A DNA stretch of 64,000 nucleotides from Myxococcales bacterium (lineage in GTDB: Bacteria > Myxococcota_A > Polyangia > Nannocystales > Nannocystaceae). Both the position numbers and the translations under genes were made by a program. Below are positions 9,142 to 16,782 of this stretch, piece by piece. The notes beneath the pieces are model-generated. The model saw only the letters and a program-made list of their open reading frames with translations. It made no database searches and was not told the DNA's origin. Numbering within the stretch: position 1 is the stretch's first letter; each line of letters opens with the position of its first letter. Location: positions 558,001-622,000 of the forward strand of contig JACKDW010000003.1 of assembly GCA_020633295.1 (NCBI GenBank), written 5' to 3'.

Positions 9142-9606
9142 TCAGATCTCGTCCGGGAGGTCCCAGGCGCTGATCGAGTTCTGCTGTACGTACTTGGCGG
9201 GGACGAACCAGAGCTGGCCGTTGGGGCTCACGGTGACGCGGCCGATGGAGGGCATTACGTCGAAGTCGCTGATCTCGCCGGAGAACGGCTCGATGACGAG
9301 GACGTCGAGGTTCTGCAGGCCGGCGTAGACGAGCCCGGAGAACGCGTCGAAGCTGAGGCTGGTGACGTCGCTCATGAGGTCGATGACGAACTCGGACTCC
9401 TGCGTCTCGGTGTTGTAGCGATAGACGGAGCCGCCCTCGATGGCGACGAGGAGGTGCACGTCGCTGACCGCGGCGGCCGCGTGGATGCGCTCAGGCATGG
9501 GCGTGAGGACCTCCTGAGTCTGGTCGTCGAGGTTGGCGGAATTGAGGTCGCCGGCCTGGGTGGAGTTGCCGACGTAGAGCACACAGCGAGACCACAGACC
9601 CAACAC
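9142..9606 (-). pseudogene. 3' half of a lipoprotein gene split by an inserted element
   Basis: From 9582 down to 9142 the frame encodes 146 residues starting VLYVGNSTQAGDLN and ending WDLPDEI. It is beta-propeller-like in style, with repeated hydrophobic strands and WFVPAKYV. It has no start signal or export signal of its own; residues encoded by 9583-9606 come from the element. It begins with the same 15-bp core that ends the host part of the reading frame at 12697-13899, in the same phase. Joining both across the core gives a continuous lipoprotein of about 532 residues. It is therefore the displaced C-terminus of that gene, either dead or restored by excision. Confidence 0.8.
9568..9582. 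repeat. Left attachment-site core (direct repeat copy 1)
   Basis: 15-bp sequence identical to 12727-12741. On the minus strand it reads GTGCTCTACGTCGGC, five codons of the interrupted gene. To its left the host gene continues; to its right the sequence is element-specific. Confidence 0.75.
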
Positions 9607-9763
9607 ACAAGAACAGAGATCGCCGCTACGCGCGGGTTTAGGCGCCGTCTCGGGGCCGTTTTCAATTGGGCGTTGTCCGCGGGATCACGCGCCGTGACGT
9701 GGGAGCTGGCGCGGGAAGTGGCACGGATACGTCACGAAGCTCGAGGGGAGCGGGTCGGATGCG

Positions 9764-9970
9764 CTACTCGAGCGCCTCGAGGATGAGCTCGAGCGCGAAG
9801 TAGACGAGGATTGCTCCGTGCTTCACGGCGGGTTGGTCCGAGAATCGCGAGAATGGTTCACGGGGCCAGCGTGATTGTTCGCGCGAGCACCTCGCCGCCA
9901 ATGCGCGCTCGAGCGCGGCGTTCAGCGGTCCTCCGTCGATACTTGTGAAACGCGCCGTGCCGGCGACGCG
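9764..9970 (-). pseudogene. Orphan coding remnant inside the element
   Basis: A frame without a start codon reads through about 67 codons on the minus strand to a TAG at 9764-9766. The last 20 residues (HGAILVYFALELILEALE) form a hydrophobic helix, and the preceding stretch is basic with Trp/Arg/Phe. The protein-like composition suggests the C-terminal piece of a lost gene. No family is recognised. Confidence 0.3.
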
Positions 9971-10070
9971 GTGGGCCTGGGAGCGGGCGCTTGAAGACGA
10001 CGATCCGGTCGTGGTTTTATATGTACAAACAGTCGGGTTGTATCCGGGCTGACACGGGCGTCGACTGCGG

Positions 10071-10709
10071 TCAGTCGAGCTTGTAGATCTCCCGGATTCC
10101 CTCGAGGATGGACTCGAACGGGATCTTGAGGTCCTTTAGCAGACCGTCCTCGAGCGCGAAGCACCAGCCGTGCACGATCGGGAAGCCGCGGGCGCGGAAG
10201 CTGCGCTGCACCCATGACGTCTTGATCACGTTGATGCACTGCTCCTGCACGTTGAGCTCCACCAGCCGCCGATAGCGGGCCTCCTCGTCCTCGATGGCGT
10301 TCAGCTCCTTGCTGTGCATGCGGTACACGTCGCGGATCTCTCGGAGCCAGCCGTTGAGCTGCCCCAGGTCCTCGGACTTCATCGCCGCGGCCACACCACC
10401 GCACCCGTAGTGCCCACAGACGATCACGTGGTCGACCTTGAGGTACTCCACCGCGTACTGGATGACCGCGTGCGCGTTCATGTCCGTGTTGGGCACCAGG
10501 TTGGCCACGTTGCGGTGCACGAACACGTCGCCGGGCTCGAGGCCCATAATCTCGTTGGCCGGGACCCGGCTGTCGGCGCAGCCGATGAACAGGAAGTCGG
10601 GGTCTTGACCGCGCGAGAGCTTCTCGAAGAAGTCGACGTCTTGCGCCTTCTTCGACTCGACCCAGCGGCGGTTGTTCTCGAAGACTTGTTGGTAGAGTTC
10701 ATTCGACAT
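10071..10709 (-). CDS. can: Beta-class carbonic anhydrase
   Basis: Catalyses reversible hydration of CO2 to bicarbonate in the cytoplasm. All beta-class hallmarks are visible, counted from ATG 10709: zinc ligands Cys44, His100 and Cys103 (CADSR and HYGCGG motifs), the Asp46/Arg48 gate dyad, and EIMGLEPGDVFVHRNVAN. The length of 212 residues is normal. An upstream in-frame ATG at 10751 would add 14 unconserved residues and is rejected. A TATAGT box lies 10 bases before the ATG, so the mRNA may be nearly leaderless. The gene is intact and lies inside the integrative element as apparent cargo, transcribed away from the recombinase. Confidence 0.93.
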   Translation of the reverse strand: MSNELYQQVFENNRRWVESKKAQDVDFFEKLSRGQDPDFLFIGCADSRVPANEIMGLEPGDVFVHRNVANLVPNTDMNAHAVIQYAVEYLKVDHVIVCGHYGCGGVAAAMKSEDLGQLNGWLREIRDVYRMHSKELNAIEDEEARYRRLVELNVQEQCINVIKTSWVQRSFRARGFPIVHGWCFALEDGLLKDLKIPFESILEGIREIYKLD

Positions 10710-10799
10710 GGGCGGACGGACTATATCAGGGGGCGCCGCGGCGGCCGACACAACCTGCGGTCCAGTGATTCGTCTGGAACGACGGTAGGCACGCCGCGG

Positions 10800-11025
10800 C
10801 GTCGCCGATCAAACCGCGCTGTTCTCGGACGGTCCGCAGCTCCACGGCGCCGAGCTCGTCCTTAGGGCGGCCGAGCGCGCGCTTGGCCGTGATGAGTTGA
10901 TCGAGTCGTCGTCGCGCCGTGGATGATCGCGGCGACGCCTCCGACAACGACGAACTCGAGCCCGCGTCGTGGAGCAGCGCGAGCAGCTGGTCGGTGTTGC
11001 GCGCGGGGCGTGGCGGAGGCGTCAC
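10800..11025 (-). pseudogene. Decayed nucleotidyltransferase (MNT/AbiEii-like) gene
   Basis: Two frames together spell the hallmarks of a minimal nucleotidyltransferase. LLALLHDAG is followed, after a one-base shift, by LEFVVVGGVAAIIHG. The middle of the protein is missing and the sequence jumps to LDQLITAKRALGRPKDELGAVELRTVRE, the usual C-terminal helix. So about 70-100 codons holding the GS-x10-DxD catalytic core are lost. Such proteins are often toxin-antitoxin partners. It is separated by 12 bp from the remnant upstream. Confidence 0.6.
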
Positions 11026-11037
11026 TCGTACCGGAGG

Positions 11038-11250
11038 TCAGGAGGCGCGTTTGAGCAGCGCGCCGAACTTGTCGCGCAGCCCCGCCTCGAGGCGCGCGCG
11101 CCTCGGGGACAGGGTGCGCGCTTGCGTGCGCGCGTGCAGGTGGTTCATCGCCACGAGCTCGCGCAATCGCTCCGCGGGGGCGCGCGGCTGCTCTCGAGCC
11201 GCGTGGTGTCGATGCCGAACTCGCGCGCCGCCTGCCACGCGGACGTGGGT
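11038..11250 (-). pseudogene. Decayed partner gene of the nucleotidyltransferase
   Basis: The beginning reads AAREFGIDTTRLESSRAPP and, after a frameshift, continues as AERLRELVAMNHLHARTQA to a final DKFGALLKRAS and TGA at 11038-11040. The REFGID...L...ERL...M layout matches small proteins that commonly precede nucleotidyltransferase genes in myxobacteria and planctomycetes. Only fragments remain, so it is non-functional here. Confidence 0.45.
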
Positions 11251-11553
11251 TCATCCTGTCGAGGGGAGCTCACCCTCGAAGCAATGCCCCGGGCGTGTGG
11301 ATTCGTCCTCCAACGTGGCGTCGTGAGCGCGAGATCAACCGATGAACCCGGGGGTCGTTCGGGGGATACTCGGTCAGCCGGAATTGGGCTCGCGCGAGGA
11401 ACGGGTGAGGGGCTACGGCGACAAGCCGTCAAAAAGCACGAAGGGACAGGTTGATCACGAGATCCCTGGTCGCGCGTGCATGTACACGCGACGCGCCCGC
11501 GCGCCAGCGTCTGCGGGGAACGTCGCGGAGCGGCGCTCATGGAGGAGGACGAG
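11251..11553. other. Upstream region of the recombinase gene
   Basis: About 300 bp with no convincing frame. A 6-bp inverted repeat CGCGTG (11473-11478)/CACGCG (11485-11490) lies about 65 bp before the recombinase start and could be a hairpin or operator. Confidence 0.4.
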
Positions 11554-12648
11554 ATGAGCGTCAAGATTCGGGAGCGTTGTTACGCGAAGACCAACACCGT
11601 GACCTGGCAGGCGGACATCCACGTCAAGCTGATCGACGGGCGCAAGATCCGAGAGCGCAGCAAGGTGCCCGGGGCCAGGAGCCGGGGCGCCGCGCTCAAG
11701 TGGGCGCTTGAGCGCGAGCGCTGGCTGATCCTGCACGGTCACGAGACCACGGAGGAGGAGCAGCCGCGCGACGAGATGCCGACCCTGGCGCAGTTCGCTG
11801 CGCGCTTCATGGTCGAGTACGTCATCGCCAACCGGCTCAAGCCGAGCACGGTCGAGAACAAGCGCATGATGTTAGGCGCGTACCTGCTCCCGCAGCTCGG
11901 GGAGCGACCGCTGGATGAGATCTCCGAGGTCGATATTCAGCGGCTCAAGTCGGCGTTCTCGAGGCAAGCGACCTCGAGCGTCAACAACATCCTGACGCTG
12001 CTGTCGACGATGCTGAAGGTCGCGGTGGAGTGGGGCGTGATCGACTCGGTCCCCAAGATCCGCAAGCTCAAGCGTCAGCCCCAGGGCTTTGAGTTCTACG
12101 AGGAGGCGACCTTTGAGTCCCTCGTGGAGGCCGCCTCGCGGTGCGGGGTCCGGTCGCTCCTGGTCGTGCTGCTCGGCGGTGACGCCGGGCTGCGGGCGGG
12201 GGAGATCATCGCGCTCCGCCTGCCCCGCTGCGATCTGCGGCGCGGCGTGCTGAACGTCGCCGAGAACGACTGGCGCGGGCACGTCGGCCTCCCCAAGGGC
12301 GGGCGGGCGCGTCAGGTCGTGATGACGGCGCGTCTGCGGGCGGCGCTCGCGAGCGTGGCGGCGCTTCGCGGCGGCTCGGCGTCGCGGGTGATCCTTCGCG
12401 AGGACGGCTCCCGCGCGACCAGGCGGGCGATCGACTACGCGCTGTACCGGGCCCAGAGCGAGGCCGGTTTGCCGCGCAAGGGTCCGCATGTCCTTCGGCA
12501 CACGTTTTGTTCGCGGCTCGCCGCGCGCGGTGCTTCGCCGAAGGCGATCCAGGAGCTCGCGGGACACGTGCACTCGAGCACCACCGACCGCTACCTGCAC
12601 CTGGCGCCCAGCGCCTTGAAGACGGCGATCGAGCTGCTCGACTCGTGA
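11554..12648 (+). CDS. int: Tyrosine recombinase/phage-type integrase
   Basis: A 364-residue site-specific recombinase. The N-terminal arm-binding region holds ERCYAKTNTVTWQADIHVK; a SAM-like core-binding domain lies at about 80-180 (LAQFAARFMVEYVIANRLKPST) and the catalytic domain at about 185-364. Catalytic residues are all present: Arg214 (AGLRAGE), Lys248 (LPKGGR), His312 and Arg315 (HVLRHTF), His338 (GHVHS) and nucleophile Tyr347 (TDRYLHL). ATG at 11554 is chosen over earlier starts because GGAGGAGG precedes it directly. It ends 78 bp from the right 15-bp repeat, the usual place for an integrase next to its att site. It most likely inserts and excises the surrounding element. Confidence 0.93.
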   Translation: MSVKIRERCYAKTNTVTWQADIHVKLIDGRKIRERSKVPGARSRGAALKWALERERWLILHGHETTEEEQPRDEMPTLAQFAARFMVEYVIANRLKPSTVENKRMMLGAYLLPQLGERPLDEISEVDIQRLKSAFSRQATSSVNNILTLLSTMLKVAVEWGVIDSVPKIRKLKRQPQGFEFYEEATFESLVEAASRCGVRSLLVVLLGGDAGLRAGEIIALRLPRCDLRRGVLNVAENDWRGHVGLPKGGRARQVVMTARLRAALASVAALRGGSASRVILREDGSRATRRAIDYALYRAQSEAGLPRKGPHVLRHTFCSRLAARGASPKAIQELAGHVHSSTTDRYLHLAPSALKTAIELLDS

Positions 12649-12675
12649 CGTCACGGGCGCGTCACGGGTGATCCC
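12648..12675. promoter_or_regulatory. Candidate recombinase arm-type site (inverted partner at 9682-9700)
   Basis: GACGTCACGGGCGCGTCACG plus GGTGATCC lies just after the recombinase stop (the G at 12648 is its last base). Its reverse complement resembles GGATCACGCGCCGTGACGT at 9682-9700 near the other end, with an 8-9 base difference in spacing. Two copies of GTCACGGG are included. Such inverted end-proximal repeats are common as integrase arm sites, but this is inference. Confidence 0.4.
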
Positions 12676-12696
12676 GCGCGCGCCAAACTCGAACAA

Positions 12697-13899
12697 TTAT
12701 CGTGGGTTGGCGCTCTCGGTCGACGAGCCGACGTAGAGCACGCGGTCCTCGCCCCAGGTCAGGCCCATGGGGCCAGCGTCGGCGGGCGTGTTGCCGAACG
12801 GCCCGCTGCCCTGGGTCGGCATGGCGGCGATGATGATCGGCAGCGGGTTCATCATGTTCTCCTCGTCGAGCCGCGCGACGCCCTGCGGCGGGTCGACGAA
12901 GCAGCCGCAGGTCGGGCAGCACGTGTACGTGATCGCGACCTCGCCGATGCCCTCGACCTGGCTCTGCTGCTGGGTCGTGAGCGCGTCGGGCTGACCGTGG
13001 GGCGCGGACGCGGGGACCAGCGCCTTGAGCACCTTGATCTCGCCCATGTTGAGGTTGGCGACGCCGGCCCAGGTGGTGAGCGTGCCGTCGGTCTCGAGGC
13101 GCCGGACGTAGTCGGTGCCGCTGCGCAGCGTGACCATCCAGCCGGTGCAGTCGTCGGCGAACTCGAGGTCGAAGATGTCGGTGGAGAACGGGCCGTTGAG
13201 GAGGTCGATGTCGGGGTCGTCCGGGCAGTCGTGGACGCGCGTGCAGCCGCAGGCGCTGCCCCAGCACATCCCGCCCTCGGTGCAGCTCACGGCGCCGCAG
13301 GGCGCGATCGGGATGCACGCGCCGAGGCCGTCGCACACGCTGCCGGGCCCGCACTGCTTGTTGTCGCACGCGAGGTAGTCGCCGGCGACGGTGCAGAGCG
13401 CGTCGGGGTCCTTGCACTCGCCGCTGATGACGTCGCAGACCTGGTCGGGGCCGCAGGGGTCAGGCTGCTGACCCTGGCAGCTCGTCACGCACACGTCGTC
13501 GACGCACATCTCGTTGGGCTGATCGCACGCGCCGCAGCCTCCGCCCGTGGGGTCGGTGTCCGTGACCGTGACCGCGTCGGTGGTCGCGTCGGTGGTCGGG
13601 TCGCCCGTCGACGCGCTCGTGGCGGTCACGCTGGCGTCGCTCGTCGCCGCCGTGGGATCGGTCGCGCTCGGGCCGTTGCTGGTCGAGCCGCTCGTGGCCC
13701 CCCCGGAGTCGGTGCCGGCGCTCGTGGACGGGCTGGTGCCGCCGGTCGACGAGTTCCCGCTGGTCGCCGCGGCGGTGTCGCTCGAGCTCGTCGAGCTGGT
13801 TTCGGTCGTCGCGTCGCCGCTCGAGTCGCCGCAGGCGGTCAGGCCGAGGGTGAGCAGCAGCGCCAGGGCGGCGTTCGACGAAGTGGGCGTTCGGTGCAT
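12697..13899 (-). pseudogene. 5' half of a Cys-rich lipoprotein gene split by the element
   Basis: A 400-residue frame. Signal peptide with lipobox LTAC (Cys 23), then a Thr/Ser/Asp/Gly linker to about 110, then a Cys-rich region (GGCGACDQPNEMCVDD, PCGPDQVCD) to about 235. The start of a propeller-like domain (GWMVTLRSGTDYVRRLETDG, CCPTCGCFVDPPQGVARLDEENM) follows. The frame ends abruptly after RVLYVG with SSTESANPR, encoded by element DNA. Host sequence stops at 12727. The natural continuation (NSTQAGDLN onwards) lies at 9142-9567. ATG 13899 follows GAGGA; CATATAAAT about 20-30 bases upstream is a good -10. The product would be a truncated surface lipoprotein unless the element excises. Confidence 0.82.
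12727..12741. repeat. Right attachment-site core (direct repeat copy 2)
   Basis: Identical to 9568-9582. It encodes Val387-Leu-Tyr-Val-Gly391 of the interrupted lipoprotein on the minus strand; nine element-derived codons and a stop follow. Confidence 0.75.
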
Positions 13900-13977
13900 G
13901 GTTCCTCGCCCCCATTTATATGTCTCAAAGGTCTTGTTTGCAGGCGCGCCCGGTCGTTCGGCCGGTCGGCCGGCGCG

Positions 13978-14706
13978 TCACCAGAGCCCGGGGACGAGGC
14001 GGTAGCGCACGCGCGCCGCGTAGGCCTCGTAGCCCGCGAGCTCGGCGCGCAGCGTGCGGTCTTCGAGGGCTGTCCGAATGACCATGGACCCCGCGGCGAT
14101 CAGCGCGGGGATCCAGCACCACCAGGAGCCCGTGATCATGGGCGCGGCGACGCACCAGGCCGCCGTGCCGACGTAGCCGGGGTGACGCACGCGCGCGTAG
14201 GGGCCCGCGTCGATGACGTGCTGCGCGCGATCTCGCTGGATGCGGACGGTCTTCTCGAAGAACGTGTTGACGACGGTCGCCCACGTGAAGATCCAGAGCC
14301 CGAACACGTAGAGCAGCGCGCCGGGGATGACCCACCAGGCCGGCATGGTCGCGCCCCATCGCCCGATCTCGAGCCCCGCGACGACCGGGATGCCGATCGG
14401 CCAGGCCAACCCGAACACGAGCAGGAGCGCCATGTCCCACGAGCGCACGTCCGGCTTGCGCTGGCCGCGGTGGTTGAGGAGCTCGGGGTTGCGGCGCGCG
14501 AGGTAGGCGGTGTGGCCGACGCCCCAGACCGTGAACAGCAGGCAGTACAGCCACCCGCGCCAGGTGACCGCGAGCGGGGTGAGGGTGCCGGCGGCGGCGA
14601 ACAGCAGCGCGGCGTTGACGAGCGCGGCCGTGTACCCGCCGATCAGCTCGCGCGCGCCGAACTTGTTGAGGCGCGCGCCGTCGCCCGCTCCGGCCTCGGC
14701 GCTCAT
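13978..14706 (-). CDS. ICMT/PEMT-like membrane methyltransferase
   Basis: A 242-residue protein with five or six hydrophobic segments. The C-terminal signature PYARVRHPGYVG followed by a Tyr-Arg-Leu-Val-Pro end is the SAM-binding motif of isoprenylcysteine carboxyl methyltransferase and phospholipid methyltransferase families. It acts in the inner membrane; whether the substrate is a lipid amine or a prenyl-Cys is not visible. ATG 14706 overlaps the stop of the upstream gene (ATGA), implying translational coupling. A longer frame would need an unlikely overlap and is rejected. Confidence 0.82.
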   Translation of the reverse strand: MSAEAGAGDGARLNKFGARELIGGYTAALVNAALLFAAAGTLTPLAVTWRGWLYCLLFTVWGVGHTAYLARRNPELLNHRGQRKPDVRSWDMALLLVFGLAWPIGIPVVAGLEIGRWGATMPAWWVIPGALLYVFGLWIFTWATVVNTFFEKTVRIQRDRAQHVIDAGPYARVRHPGYVGTAAWCVAAPMITGSWWCWIPALIAAGSMVIRTALEDRTLRAELAGYEAYAARVRYRLVPGLW

Positions 14707-15191
14707 CGGTCGAGCTCCCCGATGTCGGCGATGGTCGCGAGGACGGCCAGGTACGCGCGGATCTCGAGCTGCAGCGCGACGAACTCCCGCAGCATCTCGC
14801 CGTAGCGCTCCCAGCGTTGCTCGTGCTCGCGCGGCGTGATCTCGGGGGGCCTGCTCGCCTCGTGCTCGGAGAGCGCGGTGTGCCACTGTGTGGTGAAGGG
14901 CGCGACGCCCTGCGTCAGCACGCGGATCGCGATCGCGCCGAACGAGCCAGGGCCGTGCGCGACGTCGGGGCCGGCGTCGCGCAGGATCTCGCGCGTGAGC
15001 GCGAACAGGCTGTGCAGCGAGGACAGCAGCCCGCGCAGGGAGCCGTGCTCGATCATGAAGGGCTGGGCCGCGACGCGCGTGATCAGCTCGACGTAGAGCG
15101 ACCAGGCGGCGCGCTGCTCCACCTCGTTGGCGGCGAACGAGAGCGAGCCGAGGCCGAAGGGCAGGGACACGGAGAGCGACTTGAGTTTCAT
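14703..15191 (-). CDS. Hypothetical helical protein, coupled to the methyltransferase
   Basis: A 162-residue all-helical protein beginning MKLKSLSVSLPFGLGSLSF. The ERRAAW-like segment (EVEQRAAWSLYVELITRVA) and the ending IADIGELDR are the most distinctive parts. There is no signal peptide. I recognise the general pattern from conserved proteins of unknown function but cannot name a family. Its stop overlaps the next start by ATGA, so the pair is one operon. The start at 15191 is chosen because residues before it are low-complexity Arg/Ala/Pro. Confidence 0.65.
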   Translation of the reverse strand: MKLKSLSVSLPFGLGSLSFAANEVEQRAAWSLYVELITRVAAQPFMIEHGSLRGLLSSLHSLFALTREILRDAGPDVAHGPGSFGAIAIRVLTQGVAPFTTQWHTALSEHEASRPPEITPREHEQRWERYGEMLREFVALQLEIRAYLAVLATIADIGELDR

Positions 15192-15369
15192 GGGCTCGCG
15201 GCGGGCTCCAGGAGCGCGGGGACGGGCGAGTATGCCAGGGTCGCGCGGGCGGGAGAAGCGCTCGGGGCGCGCGGCGCGGAGCCGCGCGCGCGCCGTCGCG
15301 GGGGACGCCGCAGGCCCGCGAGGCACCGCGCGCGCCAACGGGGCGCGAGTTTTGTATTACCGTTTGTGC

Positions 15370-16695
15370 ATGTCTTATCAGTCATCTTATTTGCCGCCCG
15401 CGACGCGCGCGGGCGCGCGGGTGTGCCTCTCCACGCTGTTCGCCGGGCTGCTGATGAGCTGCGGCGACGACGGGGGCGAGTCGGGCACAGGCTCGACCAC
15501 CGCCGGCTCGGAGACCGCGTCGTCGTCAGACTCCAACAGCTCGACCTCCGGCGCGCCGCCGACCGCCAGCGGCTCGGGGAGCAGCGCGTCGGGGAGCAGC
15601 GCGTCGTCGACGAGCGCGGATCCGACGTACTCGAGCTCCGACCCGCCCGTGTGCGTCTTCAGCGACGGCGAGTTCACGCTCACGCCGGCGGAGCTCAAGA
15701 AGTGGCTCGACGGCGAGTACGACACGACGGGCGGCGAGACGACGGGCGGCGCGACGACGGGCGAGGCGACGGGCGGCGAGACCACGGGCGAGGAGACGAC
15801 GGGCGCGACGACGGGCGACGAGACCACGGGCGCGGCGACGACCGGGGTGGGGCCGGTGGATCCGGGCGAGGTCGACCCCGCGCTGTGCTCGGAGATGTGT
15901 ATCGCGCTGCTCGACCCCTCGCCGTTCCAGGACATCTGGACGTGCGCGTACCAGGAGATGACGCCCGAGGGCGACTTCGTGTTCTACTGCGAGTGGCTCG
16001 AGGAGGCCTGCGACGGCCGCAGCCACGCGTCGATCGAGCCGCGCGGAGGCGTCCACGGCCCCGATCCGGTGACGGCTTGGTTCGCGCGCGCGGCCCACGA
16101 CGAGGCGGCCTCGGTGCACGCGTTCACGGAGCTCGAGCGCGAGCTCGCGGGCGCGGGGGCGCCGGCGGAGCTGCTCAGGCGCGTGCGCGCGGCCGCCGAG
16201 GACGAGCGTCGACACGCGCGCGAGGTCGCGCGGCTGGTCGCGTGGCGCGGGGGCCAGTGCGCGCGCCCGCGAGTGCGCGCGACGCCGCGGCGCGGGCTGC
16301 TCGAGCTGGCGCTCGAGAACGCGGTCGAGGGCTGCGTCGGCGAGACGTGGGCGGCGCTGCGGGCCGCGCACCAGGCCCAGAATTCGAGCTGCCCCGAGGT
16401 CCGCGTGATGATGTATCGGATCGCGATCGACGAGCGTCGGCACGCGGGGCTCGCGTGGGCGCTACACGAGTGGCTCTTGGGACATCTCACTGCGGAGGAG
16501 CGCGCCTCGGTGCACGCGGCGCTGCGCGAGGCCGGCGCGCGCGTGGTCCGGCGCGCGGCGACGCCGGTGTTCGCCGACGACCCCGACGGTGCGCACGCGG
16601 CGGTCGCGGGGCTGCCCGACACGGCGGCGGCGCAGCGCCTGGCGCGGGGGCTGCAGCGCGCGCTGTGGTCCGAGCTCGAGGCGCGCGCGGCCTGA
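15370..16695 (+). CDS. Lipoprotein with C-terminal ferritin-like di-iron domain
   Basis: A 441-residue protein. Lipobox LLMSC near residue 34 is followed by a Ser/Thr linker with TTGGE-type repeats between about 115 and 160. A Cys-containing region (CSEMCIALL, YCEWLEEACDGR) comes next. The C-terminal 200 residues form a helical bundle with paired E/EDExRH motifs: AHDEAASVHAF, AAEDERRHARE, ALENAVEGCVGETWAA and IAIDERRHAGLAW. This is the Glu/His pattern of ferritin-like di-iron domains. The ATG lies in an AT-rich island with no clear ribosome site. Surface-exposed iron or oxidative-stress chemistry is a reasonable guess. It is a single gene convergent with the TPR/HEAT locus. Confidence 0.78.
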   Translation: MSYQSSYLPPATRAGARVCLSTLFAGLLMSCGDDGGESGTGSTTAGSETASSSDSNSSTSGAPPTASGSGSSASGSSASSTSADPTYSSSDPPVCVFSDGEFTLTPAELKKWLDGEYDTTGGETTGGATTGEATGGETTGEETTGATTGDETTGAATTGVGPVDPGEVDPALCSEMCIALLDPSPFQDIWTCAYQEMTPEGDFVFYCEWLEEACDGRSHASIEPRGGVHGPDPVTAWFARAAHDEAASVHAFTELERELAGAGAPAELLRRVRAAAEDERRHAREVARLVAWRGGQCARPRVRATPRRGLLELALENAVEGCVGETWAALRAAHQAQNSSCPEVRVMMYRIAIDERRHAGLAWALHEWLLGHLTAEERASVHAALREAGARVVRRAATPVFADDPDGAHAAVAGLPDTAAAQRLARGLQRALWSELEARAA

Positions 16696-16782
16696 CGAAG
16701 GGGACCTCGCGCGCCGCGGGCTGAGCTCGAGTCGCGCGCGATCTGTCGCGCGGGGCGGGTGATGAGCTCGCGCCGCGCGGCC

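Larger units (their letters stand above)
9568..12741. mobile_element. 3.16-kb integrative element inserted in a lipoprotein gene
   Basis: The element is bounded by exact direct repeats GCCGACGTAGAGCAC at 9568-9582 and 12727-12741. It carries, in order, an orphan coding remnant, a beta-carbonic anhydrase, a decayed nucleotidyltransferase pair and a tyrosine recombinase whose stop is 78 bp from the right repeat. The repeat core falls on the Val-Leu-Tyr-Val-Gly codons of the interrupted gene on both sides, in the same phase. Removing 3159 bp would regenerate one frame. No transposase, terminal inverted repeats, excisionase or replication gene was seen. Its size and design resemble small recombinase-bearing islands or intragenic excision elements (nifD, fdxN, skin) more than an IS. 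Confidence 0.78.

Noticed and set aside
9568..12741. Classical insertion sequence
   Set aside because: No DDE/HUH transposase and no terminal inverted repeats; the enzyme is a tyrosine recombinase and the boundary repeat lies within matching codons.
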